Below are positions 1 to 8,134 of a stretch of 64,000 bases of DNA, in pieces (position 1 is the first letter of the stretch; every line of letters begins with the position of its first letter). The DNA comes from Dyella caseinilytica (GTDB taxonomy: Bacteria > Pseudomonadota > Gammaproteobacteria > Xanthomonadales > Rhodanobacteraceae): positions 3,534,001-3,598,000 of the forward strand of contig NZ_CP064030.1 in the NCBI RefSeq assembly GCF_016865235.1. Reading direction: 5' to 3'. The notes under the pieces are model-generated. The model searched no databases. It was given only the letters and a program-made list of their open reading frames with translations, and was not told where the DNA came from. The translations under genes were made by a program, and so were the position numbers.

Positions 1-49
1 CTCGATCCGGGGTGCCCGAAGGGCGGATGGGGGCATGGCTTGCCACGAA

Positions 50-736
<687 letters not shown>

Positions 737-796
737 AGCTACAGCCTCCCGAGTGAGTCTCTATCGCCGGCCGGTCAATGGTCGACAGGTGATTCG

Positions 797-2035
797 TCAA
801 TGTGCTTGCACGGTGACATCCGAACCGTCTTGCAGTACATCCGGTGGCGAAAGCACCACATCGTCGCCTGCATTCACGGAAGCAGGGATCAAACGCATAT
901 CGCCATAGTCTTGTGACGACGGTTGCACGGCCTGCCGCCGCGCCTTGCCATGCGCGACGATAAAAACGCTGTCCGAACCCTCACGCTGGACGATCGCCTT
1001 GGCCGGCACCAGCACGCCCTTGGGCGCTTGCGCGGCCACAGCAGGCTTCGTTTCCAGGAAGGACACGCGCACGCCCATGTCCGGCACGATGCGGGCATCT
1101 TTCTGCTCTAACGCCACGCGCACTTTCACGGTCGCCTTGCCGCGATCGGCAGCAGGCACGATGGCGATCACGTGCGCGGGAATTTTCCAATCCGGGTAGG
1201 CATCAAGCACCGCTTCTGCTGGCATCTTGGGAAGGACGCGGCCGATGTAGGCCTCGTTGACGTCCACATCGACTTCCAAGGAATTCATGTCCACGATGGT
1301 GCCAACACCGGTGCGCGTAAAACCGCCACCAGCCGAAAACGGTGATATGACTTCGCCGATCTGCGCATCCTTGGTGGTGATGACGCCATCGAACGGTGCG
1401 CGTATCACGCAGTAGTCGAAATTCACCTGTGCCTGCACCGTATTGGCATCGGCAGCAGCCGCCTGCTTCTGCTGCGAGACCAGCTGCGCACGTGTGCTGT
1501 CAGCAAGCGTGCGCGCCTGCTCGGCAACCTGCTTGGACACGAGTCCTTGTTTGGCGAGTACATCGTCGCGCGTGGCATCACGCAGATTCTGCGCCAACTG
1601 GCTCTTATATTGATCAACCAGCGCATAGGCAGCCTTGGCTTGTGCAGCCGCAGTGTCCAGCGCAGCTTTGTAGGCACTGTCGTCCAGGCGCGCAAGGATC
1701 TGATCTTTCTTGACGCGATCCCCTTCCTCGATCAGCACTTCGGTCAAGGTGCCGGTGATCTGCGCAGACACGGTGGCTTGGCGACGCGCCGTGACATACC
1801 CGGTTGCCTGCAACACGGCGCCTGCTGACGGATCGCTCCCCGCCGCAACCGCGGTTGCGGTATGCACTGCAATAGCGCGATGACTGGACATCCACCAGCC
1901 GCCGACACCAAGCACCACGATGGCCAACACGATTGCAGCAATGATCCACACCCAGCGCCCCGAACCACCACTGTTGTGATCCTCACGCTGATGGCGCTCG
2001 ATGCGCAATTCCTTCAAAAGATCCGTGTTGCTCAC
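797..2035 (-). CDS. Efflux periplasmic adaptor subunit (membrane fusion protein, MacA/HlyD-like)
   Basis: The 412-residue protein bridges an inner-membrane pump to an outer-membrane channel. It has one N-terminal membrane helix (about residues 27-50), a biotinyl-lipoyl-like segment, a long Ala/Gln-rich alpha-hairpin (about residues 120-210), then the beta-barrel segment around VIRAPFDGVITTKDAQIGE and a C-terminal membrane-proximal domain. I chose the GTG at 2035 because a GGGGT purine run sits about 7 bases upstream. The open frame continues upstream to 2104, but the extra 23 residues look like non-coding sequence. It is first in an operon with the ATPase at 50-736, so this is an ABC-type tripartite system, not RND. 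Confidence 0.88.
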   Translation of the reverse strand: MSNTDLLKELRIERHQREDHNSGGSGRWVWIIAAIVLAIVVLGVGGWWMSSHRAIAVHTATAVAAGSDPSAGAVLQATGYVTARRQATVSAQITGTLTEVLIEEGDRVKKDQILARLDDSAYKAALDTAAAQAKAAYALVDQYKSQLAQNLRDATRDDVLAKQGLVSKQVAEQARTLADSTRAQLVSQQKQAAAADANTVQAQVNFDYCVIRAPFDGVITTKDAQIGEVISPFSAGGGFTRTGVGTIVDMNSLEVDVDVNEAYIGRVLPKMPAEAVLDAYPDWKIPAHVIAIVPAADRGKATVKVRVALEQKDARIVPDMGVRVSFLETKPAVAAQAPKGVLVPAKAIVQREGSDSVFIVAHGKARRQAVQPSSQDYGDMRLIPASVNAGDDVVLSPPDVLQDGSDVTVQAH

Positions 2036-2365
2036 GCGTCTACCCCATGTCCCTGATGAAACGCACGATAGTGACTTGCCGACGGGGTTGCCATGTACGC
2101 CCATCAGCCGCTGTATCTGACAACTGTCATGTCATACGACGTACGAAGTCGTCGGCGATCGACACAGCAAAGTGTTTACGGAAACGCCACTGCTGCTTGC
2201 TGCCTCTATCCTGACACTCTCGCTATCGAGCCTTAATCTGCAAGTGAGTGCAACACCTGCCACGACAACTAATGCGCGCACGACCCCGTGCATAGCAGCC
2301 GTTCGATATCCAGTTCCGAATACATCAGGCCTGAGCGCACGCGCGGAAGCTGCTAATCTTGGCGA
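2036..2365. promoter_or_regulatory. Divergent intergenic region with a TGACA-AC-TGTCA dyad
   Basis: These 330 bp separate the efflux operon (leftward) from the FAH-family gene (rightward) and hold no convincing gene. A short perfect dyad, TGACA-AC-TGTCA, lies at 2118-2129, followed by ACGAC-N7-GTCGT at 2136-2152. Either could be an operator for a repressor of the efflux operon, but no regulator gene adjoins and no confident -10/-35 pair was found. Operator status is a guess. Confidence 0.25.
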
Positions 2366-3052
2366 ATGCGCTACGTTATCGATCCCCCTGCTCTTCCCAG
2401 CCTCCCCGTCACCGGCCGCGAGGACCGCTTCCCCGTTCGCCGCATCTTTTGCGTCGGCCGCAATTACGCCGAACATGCGCGTGAAATGGGCGCCAGTGTT
2501 GATAACGCCGCACCGATGTTTTTCTGCAAACCTGCAGACGCCGTGGTGACCGATGGCGCGGATCTGCCTTATCCGCAAGCCACCTTGGACCTGCACCATG
2601 AAGTGGAAATGGTGGTGGCGCTAAAAGCCGGCGGCACGAATCTGGACGCTGCGCAGGCGGCAGCGACGATCTTTGGCTATGGCGTGGGACTGGATCTGAC
2701 CCGGCGCGATCTGCAGGCCATCGCCAAGGCGAAGAGCCATCCCTGGGATGTCGCCAAGGGGTTCGATCATTCTGCCCCGGTGTCTGCCTTGCGCGTTGCA
2801 GGCGAGGTATCCATCGGCCCGGATACCGAACTGAGCCTGGAAGTGAACGGAACGCTGCGCCAGCGCGGGCATCTCGGCGAGATGGTGCACAGCGTGACCG
2901 ATATCATTCGAGCCTTGTCCACCCTGTTCGAACTCAAGCCCGGTGATCTGATCTTCACAGGCACGCCAGCGGGCGTGGCGGCGCTCCAACGTGGTGATCG
3001 TTTTCACGCAGCATTGCAGGGCATCGCGACACTGGATGGCCGCGTCATTTGA
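2366..3052 (+). CDS. Fumarylacetoacetate hydrolase (FAH) family protein
   Basis: The 228-residue single-domain FAH-fold enzyme resembles fumarylpyruvate or acylpyruvate hydrolases, which cleave C-C bonds in 2-oxo/diketo acids in aromatic and tyrosine catabolism. Supporting motifs are the N-terminal RIFCVGRNYAEHA, the metal-binding LHHEVEMVVAL with its acidic pair (about residues 75-85), GYGVGLDLTRRDLQ, and the C-terminal DLIFTGTPAGV. The length matches the short bacterial FAH group. It stands alone, with no maleylpyruvate isomerase or dioxygenase gene beside it, so the physiological substrate is unknown. Confidence 0.88.
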   Translation: MRYVIDPPALPSLPVTGREDRFPVRRIFCVGRNYAEHAREMGASVDNAAPMFFCKPADAVVTDGADLPYPQATLDLHHEVEMVVALKAGGTNLDAAQAAATIFGYGVGLDLTRRDLQAIAKAKSHPWDVAKGFDHSAPVSALRVAGEVSIGPDTELSLEVNGTLRQRGHLGEMVHSVTDIIRALSTLFELKPGDLIFTGTPAGVAALQRGDRFHAALQGIATLDGRVI

Positions 3053-3189
3053 GGCCGCTTCTATGCCGGAATCCGCGTGAACGCTCAACAACACTGAGCG
3101 GTATATCGTCGGACTTTCTTCTCAATTTCTTGCCTTTCATGCGTTAAAGTCGTCCCCGCCATCCGGCGCATAACCTCGGGGAGACGACA

Positions 3190-3591
3190 ATGGGCATGCT
3201 GAAGGAATTCAAGGAATTTGCCGTCCGCGGCAACGTGGTCGACATGGCGGTTGGTATCGTCATTGGTGCGGCTTTCGGCAAGATCGTCACGTCACTGGTC
3301 AGCGACATCATCATGCCGCCGATCGGCTGGCTTACTGGCGGCATCGATTTCTCCGCCATGAAGTGGGTCATGCGACCGGCCGATGACAGCAACCCGGCGC
3401 ACAAGATTCCCGAAGTGGCGATCAACTATGGCAGTTTCGTCAACACCATCATCGCATTCGTGATCGTCGCCTTTGCCATCTTCATCCTGGTCAAGATCAT
3501 CAACAGGCTCTACACCAAAGCCGCTGCAGCCACCCCGCCGGACGTCGTGCTGCTGACGGAAATTCGTGACCTGCTGAAGAACAAGCAATAA
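3190..3591 (+). CDS. mscL: Large-conductance mechanosensitive channel MscL
   Basis: The 133-residue inner-membrane channel opens under membrane tension and releases solutes during hypo-osmotic shock. The N-terminal helix plus first membrane segment (RGNVVDMAVGIVIGAAFGKIV) is the most conserved part of the family and forms the gate. A periplasmic loop follows, then TM2 (about residues 80-103) and a charged C-terminal helix ending LLTEIRDLLKNK. Family length is 130-150. The start has a GGGGAGA purine run just upstream (3178-3184). It is monocistronic, with a weak hairpin downstream at 3611-3635. Confidence 0.97.
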   Translation: MGMLKEFKEFAVRGNVVDMAVGIVIGAAFGKIVTSLVSDIIMPPIGWLTGGIDFSAMKWVMRPADDSNPAHKIPEVAINYGSFVNTIIAFVIVAFAIFILVKIINRLYTKAAAATPPDVVLLTEIRDLLKNKQ

Positions 3592-3610
3592 AAGCCCTTC
3601 TTCATGGCCA

Positions 3611-3635
3611 GCCGGAAGCGAGCATGACTTCCGGC
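3611..3635 (+). terminator. Weak hairpin after mscL
   Basis: GCCGGAAG at 3611-3618 pairs with CTTCCGGC at 3628-3635 across a 9-base loop. No T tract follows, so termination at this site is only possible. Confidence 0.35.
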
Positions 3636-3695
3636 CTAAGCGCCATCGGCAACGGGCTTCATAATGGGGTTCGCAGGGGACTCCGATCGATCTGT

Positions 3696-3745
3696 GCAAT
3701 CGCCACCTGCCCTGTCTGCATCGCGACGGGGAAGGTGGTCATTGC
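3696..3745. repeat. Imperfect inverted repeat upstream of the M28 peptidase
   Basis: Twenty-one-base arms (3696-3716 and 3725-3745) pair at 17 positions across an 8-base loop. It lies 80 bp ahead of the peptidase start in an otherwise empty 230-bp gap. It could be a leader hairpin or the remnant of an intergenic repeat. Confidence 0.35.
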
Positions 3746-3825
3746 AAGGCGCAAGACTCGTCACAGACCTTCTGGATATCGGGTCAACTGCGTACAACGA
3801 TCGTGTCACTATTTGGGAGTCAACC

Positions 3826-5268
3826 ATGCAACGCCCCGCCCTCACCCTGCTCGCTGCCAGCCTGATGCTGGCTCATGGACTTGCCTGCGCCGCGGATGCG
3901 CCCACCACCATTCCCGCCGCCGCTGTGCAAACCGCCGAGCAGCTCCGCGACAAGGCGCTGCATGACGACACGGCCTACAAAACCGTAGAGTCCCTCACCA
4001 CTGAAATCGGCGCGCGCATGGCCGGTGGCGCAAACGATCCACGTGCCCGCGCATGGGCTATCGCCAAGTTCAAGGCACTGGGCTTTGACAAGGTCTATAC
4101 CGAACCGGTGACCTATCCGCTGTGGGTGCGCCGCAGCGAACATGGCGCCATCGTCGCCCCCTTCCCACAGCCGCTGACGCTGATCGCGCTGGGCTATTCA
4201 CCGGGCACGCCCAAAGGTGGCCTTACCGCGGACATCGTGCAATTCCCCAGCCTTGAGGCGCTGAAGGCTGCTGATCCGGCTACCGTCAAAGGCAAGATCG
4301 TCTACATCGGCTATCGGATGCACCGCACCAAGGACGGCCACGATTACGGGATCGGTGCGGGTATCCGCGAGGACGGGCCGCAAGTGGCCATGACCAAGGG
4401 CGCGGTGGGCTTCCTGTTGCGCTCGGCCGGAACCGATGCGAACAGCCGTACGCCGCACACCGGCGTGACCGAGTTCAGCGATCCGGCCAAGGCAATCCCC
4501 GCTGCGGCCTTGTCCAATCCAGATGCCGATCAACTTGAGCGCGTACTCGCCTATGGCAAGCCTGTGACCTTCAAGCTGGACCTGGATTGCGGCATTGAAG
4601 GCCAGTACACCGGCTACAACGTCATCGGCGATATCGTCGGCAGCAAACACCCCGATCAGGTAGTGGTCATCGGCGGCCACCTCGATTCCTGGGATCCGGG
4701 TACCGGCGCCATCGATGACGGCGCGGGTGTTGCCATCGCCTTGGGTGCCGCCAAGGTGATTCACGATCTGCCGCAACACCCCGACCGCACGGTGCGCGTG
4801 ATTGCCTTTGCGAACGAAGAAATGGGTCTGTGGGGCGGTCGCGCTTACGCTGACAAGCATGCCGCCGAAGTGAGCAAGTTCCAGCTCGGCTCCGAATCCG
4901 ACTTGGGCGCAGCCCCGGTTTATCAGATGAGCGCCAGCGTCAAGCCGCAGGCGCGTGGCGCCATCGAGCAAATCGCAAAAGTGCTGGCGCCGATCGGCGT
5001 GGTCTATGACCCCAAGCGCCCCGGCGGCGGCGGCTCGGATCTCTCGCAGATGCACCAGAAGGGTATGGCGGCGCTTTCGCTGGACCAGGATGCTACCTAC
5101 TACTTCGACTGGCACCACACCGCCAACGATACGCTGGACAAGATCGATCCCGCGCAGCTTGCGCAGAACGTCGCGGTGTACGCCGTGTTCACCTATATGG
5201 CTGCGCAGGCCGATGGCGATTTCGGCTCAGCACCGAAGGCCTTTGCCGGCGATGGCGCTGGGGAATAA
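3826..5268 (+). CDS. Secreted M28 family zinc peptidase (carboxypeptidase Q-like)
   Basis: The protein has 480 residues with a signal peptide (about 1-24, cleaved near CAADAP). A protease-associated insert covers roughly residues 100-240, and the M28 catalytic domain follows. Metal-site motifs are GGHLDSWDPGTGAIDDGAG, the glutamate pair in ANEEMGLWGG, the aspartate in SESDLGA, and the late histidine in DWHHTANDTLD. It would act in the periplasm or outside the cell on peptides, releasing N- or C-terminal residues. I chose the ATG at 3826 because GGGAG sits 6 bases upstream and a clear signal peptide follows. The frame is open back to 3664 without coding character. Confidence 0.9.
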   Translation: MQRPALTLLAASLMLAHGLACAADAPTTIPAAAVQTAEQLRDKALHDDTAYKTVESLTTEIGARMAGGANDPRARAWAIAKFKALGFDKVYTEPVTYPLWVRRSEHGAIVAPFPQPLTLIALGYSPGTPKGGLTADIVQFPSLEALKAADPATVKGKIVYIGYRMHRTKDGHDYGIGAGIREDGPQVAMTKGAVGFLLRSAGTDANSRTPHTGVTEFSDPAKAIPAAALSNPDADQLERVLAYGKPVTFKLDLDCGIEGQYTGYNVIGDIVGSKHPDQVVVIGGHLDSWDPGTGAIDDGAGVAIALGAAKVIHDLPQHPDRTVRVIAFANEEMGLWGGRAYADKHAAEVSKFQLGSESDLGAAPVYQMSASVKPQARGAIEQIAKVLAPIGVVYDPKRPGGGGSDLSQMHQKGMAALSLDQDATYYFDWHHTANDTLDKIDPAQLAQNVAVYAVFTYMAAQADGDFGSAPKAFAGDGAGE

Positions 5269-5293
5269 ACGGTTCTTGTGCATTCGCCATGCA

Positions 5294-5317
5294 GAAAGGC
5301 GGCCTCGGCCGCCTTTC
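5294..5317. terminator. Bidirectional terminator between the M28 peptidase and marR
   Basis: GAAAGGCGGC and GCCGCCTTTC close over a 4-base loop, with a T-rich flank on the right. It sits between two convergent genes and could serve both. Confidence 0.7.
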
Positions 5318-5336
5318 TTGCTTTCCGGGCTTCGCT

Positions 5337-5807
5337 TCAGCCTTCTTTGGGCGGCGCTGGCGGCAACTCCGTCGCATCGAGCGCTTGCAGGTTTTCCTTG
5401 ATGCGGGTCATCACGTCCATCGCCTGGGTCAATTCCTCATAGGTGACGCCCACGGTGCATTCGCGGCGCAACTCGTAAGCGATCCGCTCCATATCGTCGA
5501 CCACGTCGCTGGCCTGCGCGGTGGTGTAGAGGCGCCACGCGCGCCGATCCTTGGGATCGGGCCGACGCTCGACAAAGCCCGCCGCCTGCAAGCGATCAAT
5601 CACGCGGCCCACGGCGATAGGCTCCATTTCCAGAAATTCAGCCAACTCGGTCTGGCGTAGGCCTTCGCGGCGATACAGCATCTTCGTCGCTCGCCACTGA
5701 GCGCGCGTCAACCCGAATTTCACGGCACGCCGGTCGAAATGCTTGCGAAACAGCAGCGTGACGTCATTCAGCAAGTAACCGAAGGAAATATCTTCCGTTT
5801 TTGGCAT
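5337..5807 (-). CDS. MarR family transcriptional regulator
   Basis: The 156-residue winged-helix dimer shows the canonical layout. Helices lead into LTRAQWRATKMLYRREGLRQTELAEFLEMEPIAV (recognition helix), then GRVIDRLQAAGFVERRPDPKDRRAWRLYTT, where the DxRxWR turn marks the wing. Members repress efflux, stress or catabolic genes and usually release DNA on binding an aromatic ligand. The start is the ATG at 5807, and the longer frame to 6128 runs through the neighbouring macrodomain gene. It is divergent from that gene with a 60-bp gap, so it may control its own promoter and the macrodomain gene. The ligand is unknown. Confidence 0.9.
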   Translation of the reverse strand: MPKTEDISFGYLLNDVTLLFRKHFDRRAVKFGLTRAQWRATKMLYRREGLRQTELAEFLEMEPIAVGRVIDRLQAAGFVERRPDPKDRRAWRLYTTAQASDVVDDMERIAYELRRECTVGVTYEELTQAMDVMTRIKENLQALDATELPPAPPKEG

Positions 5808-5867
5808 GATGGATGTGCAACTCTGGATGTCACATGAGTTAAGCATAAGCCTAAACAGTCTTGACGG

Positions 5868-6386
5868 ATGTCTATTACTGTCGTCACTGCCGACCTGACC
5901 CGACTGACACTGGACGCCATCGTGAACGCGGCCAATCCCGGGCTGCTGGGCGGCGGCGGCGTGGACGGGGCGATCCACCGGGCCGCAGGACCGGCTCTGC
6001 TGGTGGCCTGCCGCAACCTGCCGGAAGTGTCCCCCGGCGTGCGCTGCCCCACCGGGGAGGCACGCCTGACGCCCGGCTTCGCCCTGCCCGCCCGGTTTGT
6101 GATCCACACCGTGGGGCCGGTATGGCACGGCGGTCAGGACGGGGAAGCTGAATTACTGGCCCGTTGCTACCACTCGTGCATCACGCTGGCGCTTGAGCAC
6201 GATCTGCATAGCATCGGCTTTCCGGCCATCAGCTGCGGCGTCTACGGCTATCCTCCGGAACAAGCGGCCAACGTAGCCATCGCGGCATTGCGCATCAGAC
6301 TCGCCGCGCATCCGATGCTGGATGTGCAGCTTTGCTGTTTCGGTGATCGCATGGCGGCCACCTGGCAGAACGCGCTCAGCGCCTGA
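5868..6386 (+). CDS. Macrodomain protein, O-acetyl-ADP-ribose deacetylase type
   Basis: The 172-residue single macrodomain belongs to the MacroD/YmdB class, which hydrolyses O-acetyl-ADP-ribose and removes mono-ADP-ribose from proteins. The ADP-ribose site is clear: DAIVNAANPGLLGGGGVDGAIHRAAG near residues 16-41, then FVIHTVGPVW and the second glycine loop FPAISCGVYGYP. Length and motif order match E. coli YmdB. It is transcribed away from the MarR gene across a 60-bp gap and converges on batD. No ADP-ribosyltransferase gene is nearby, so it is probably a housekeeping eraser and not an antitoxin. Confidence 0.92.
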   Translation: MSITVVTADLTRLTLDAIVNAANPGLLGGGGVDGAIHRAAGPALLVACRNLPEVSPGVRCPTGEARLTPGFALPARFVIHTVGPVWHGGQDGEAELLARCYHSCITLALEHDLHSIGFPAISCGVYGYPPEQAANVAIAALRIRLAAHPMLDVQLCCFGDRMAATWQNALSA

Positions 6387-6394
6387 TCAGGCTC

Positions 6395-8134
6395 TCAGTC
6401 AAGCTTGAACGGATAGAGCGGCGGCAAGGGCGAATCCTGGCTCGCATCCGTCTCCTGGCGCCATACGAAACCCTGCGCAAACACGGCGGCAAGATCCGTC
6501 GCATCATCCGCAGCGTCGCCGGCATATTGCAGGTGTTGTAGCCGATCGATGGCGTTGCGTTGCGGCGCTGATGCCAGCGCTTGCGACAACTGTCCGAGGT
6601 TGTGCAAGTCGGACCTTTCGCTGCGCGCCCAGGCCAGCAGGTGACGCGCCTGGGTCCCGCGATCCTTGCCACGGGCCGCGTCCATGAAAGCTTGGCGCGA
6701 TGAGCGCATGGATTCACTGGATGCCGTATTCGCCACAGATGCCGACGGTAGCACCGGCTCGCGTCGACGCCACCACCAAAAGAGCAACGCACTGAGCACC
6801 CACAGGCCAAGGCTGCCGATCGCTATCCAGCGCCACCATGCGGACGATGCGTTCGATGACGGAGCCCCAGCGCCAACACTCAACGCGCCCGCACTGGGGG
6901 TCGCGGCCGGCGAAGCCGACGGCAACGGCTGCGCCGATGATGCGGATGCCGTGGTTGCGCCATTCGCAGCTGGCAATACGGTCAACGTATGTTCTGGGAT
7001 GGTGGCGACCTGCTTCTGGCCCGTCTGCACGTTGAACCAGGTCAAGGTGATCGCCGGGATGGTCAACGGTCCGGCACGTTGCGGGAAGATCGCAAAGCTT
7101 CGCTCGCGATGCCCGATCAGCCATTGGCCATCGTCATGCGTCGTGTTGGTGGACTGATCCGGATAAACCGTAGCCCCGTCGATGGTGGGCAAGCTCAGAT
7201 CCGGTAATGACTCGGCTGCCACGCCGACCGCGTCGATGCTCATACGCAGATTCACAGGCTGTCCAACCTGTGCCTGATCACTGCCGGGCAAACCTTCAAG
7301 CTTGAGCGTGAGTGCGCGCGCTGCCAACCATGCAGTCGAACCCCAATCCGCCGGCGCCGCCTGGACGTTCACGGTGCTAGGCGACGAATCCGCCGTGACG
7401 GGTGATGTGTTCCCAAACAACCCGCCCTGGCCAAAGAAGCCACCGGGATCGTTAGCATTGCCGGGGTCGACGGCTTCGCCCTGAAATTCGACCGAAGGAA
7501 TGGTGAGCGAACCGGCGCGCTGCGGAATCATGGCGTAGCGCCGCTCAATCACGTGATAGCGGTGGCCATTGCGCACAGTTTCGTAATCGGTATCGCCACC
7601 GAGCTTGCGCACATCGACGCCATCCGGATGCGGATCAGGCAGGCTGCCGCTGTTGAGGTTGACGTCGAAGAACAGGCGCACCGTATAAAGCAGCTGTTGC
7701 CCGACATAGACATGATCGGGATTGGCTGCGGTTTCAAGGAAAATGTCTTTCTTCGCATCCGCACTGGTCGAGCTGTCCGGTGGCCCCACATGCAAGGTCA
7801 ACGGTGATGTCTGGCTGCCCGCCACATTCAATGAGGGGATTTGCAGGTCGCCGACATGCTTCGGGCGCAGGGCGATGCCAATCATCAACTCCGCGCTGGG
7901 CCTGCCGTTGATGACAGTAAGCGAACTGTTGGTCGATGAGCCAAGCACTTCGAAATCGTTGTCGAGCGCACTGAGATCGGGCGTGTTGGCATTCATGCTG
8001 CCGTCGATGCGCAGATTGAGCGTAACGGTTTCGCCAAGATGTACGTCATTGCGATCAAGCGAGGCCTGCACGCTAGCCGCCATTGCGCCAAATGACAGCA
8101 ACAGGCAAAGCAAAAGCAGCCAACGGTAACTCAT
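6395..8134 (-). CDS. batD: BatD family protein (aerotolerance operon)
   Basis: The 579-residue membrane-anchored periplasmic protein has a signal peptide (about 1-20), tandem immunoglobulin-like beta domains beginning ASLDRNDVHLGETVTLNLRIDG, and the recurring PQRAGSLTIPSVEF and PQRAGPLTIPAITL segments. An Ala/Ser/Pro linker (about 390-430) leads to one membrane helix (about 437-458) and a cytosolic tail. Bat proteins are thought to form an inner-membrane complex with MoxR ATPases that aids envelope stress resistance. The biochemistry is unsettled. It is the last gene of the operon, and its ATG overlaps the preceding stop by 4 bases (ATGA, 8134-8131). Confidence 0.88.
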   Translation of the reverse strand: MSYRWLLLLCLLLSFGAMAASVQASLDRNDVHLGETVTLNLRIDGSMNANTPDLSALDNDFEVLGSSTNSSLTVINGRPSAELMIGIALRPKHVGDLQIPSLNVAGSQTSPLTLHVGPPDSSTSADAKKDIFLETAANPDHVYVGQQLLYTVRLFFDVNLNSGSLPDPHPDGVDVRKLGGDTDYETVRNGHRYHVIERRYAMIPQRAGSLTIPSVEFQGEAVDPGNANDPGGFFGQGGLFGNTSPVTADSSPSTVNVQAAPADWGSTAWLAARALTLKLEGLPGSDQAQVGQPVNLRMSIDAVGVAAESLPDLSLPTIDGATVYPDQSTNTTHDDGQWLIGHRERSFAIFPQRAGPLTIPAITLTWFNVQTGQKQVATIPEHTLTVLPAANGATTASASSAQPLPSASPAATPSAGALSVGAGAPSSNASSAWWRWIAIGSLGLWVLSALLFWWWRRREPVLPSASVANTASSESMRSSRQAFMDAARGKDRGTQARHLLAWARSERSDLHNLGQLSQALASAPQRNAIDRLQHLQYAGDAADDATDLAAVFAQGFVWRQETDASQDSPLPPLYPFKLD

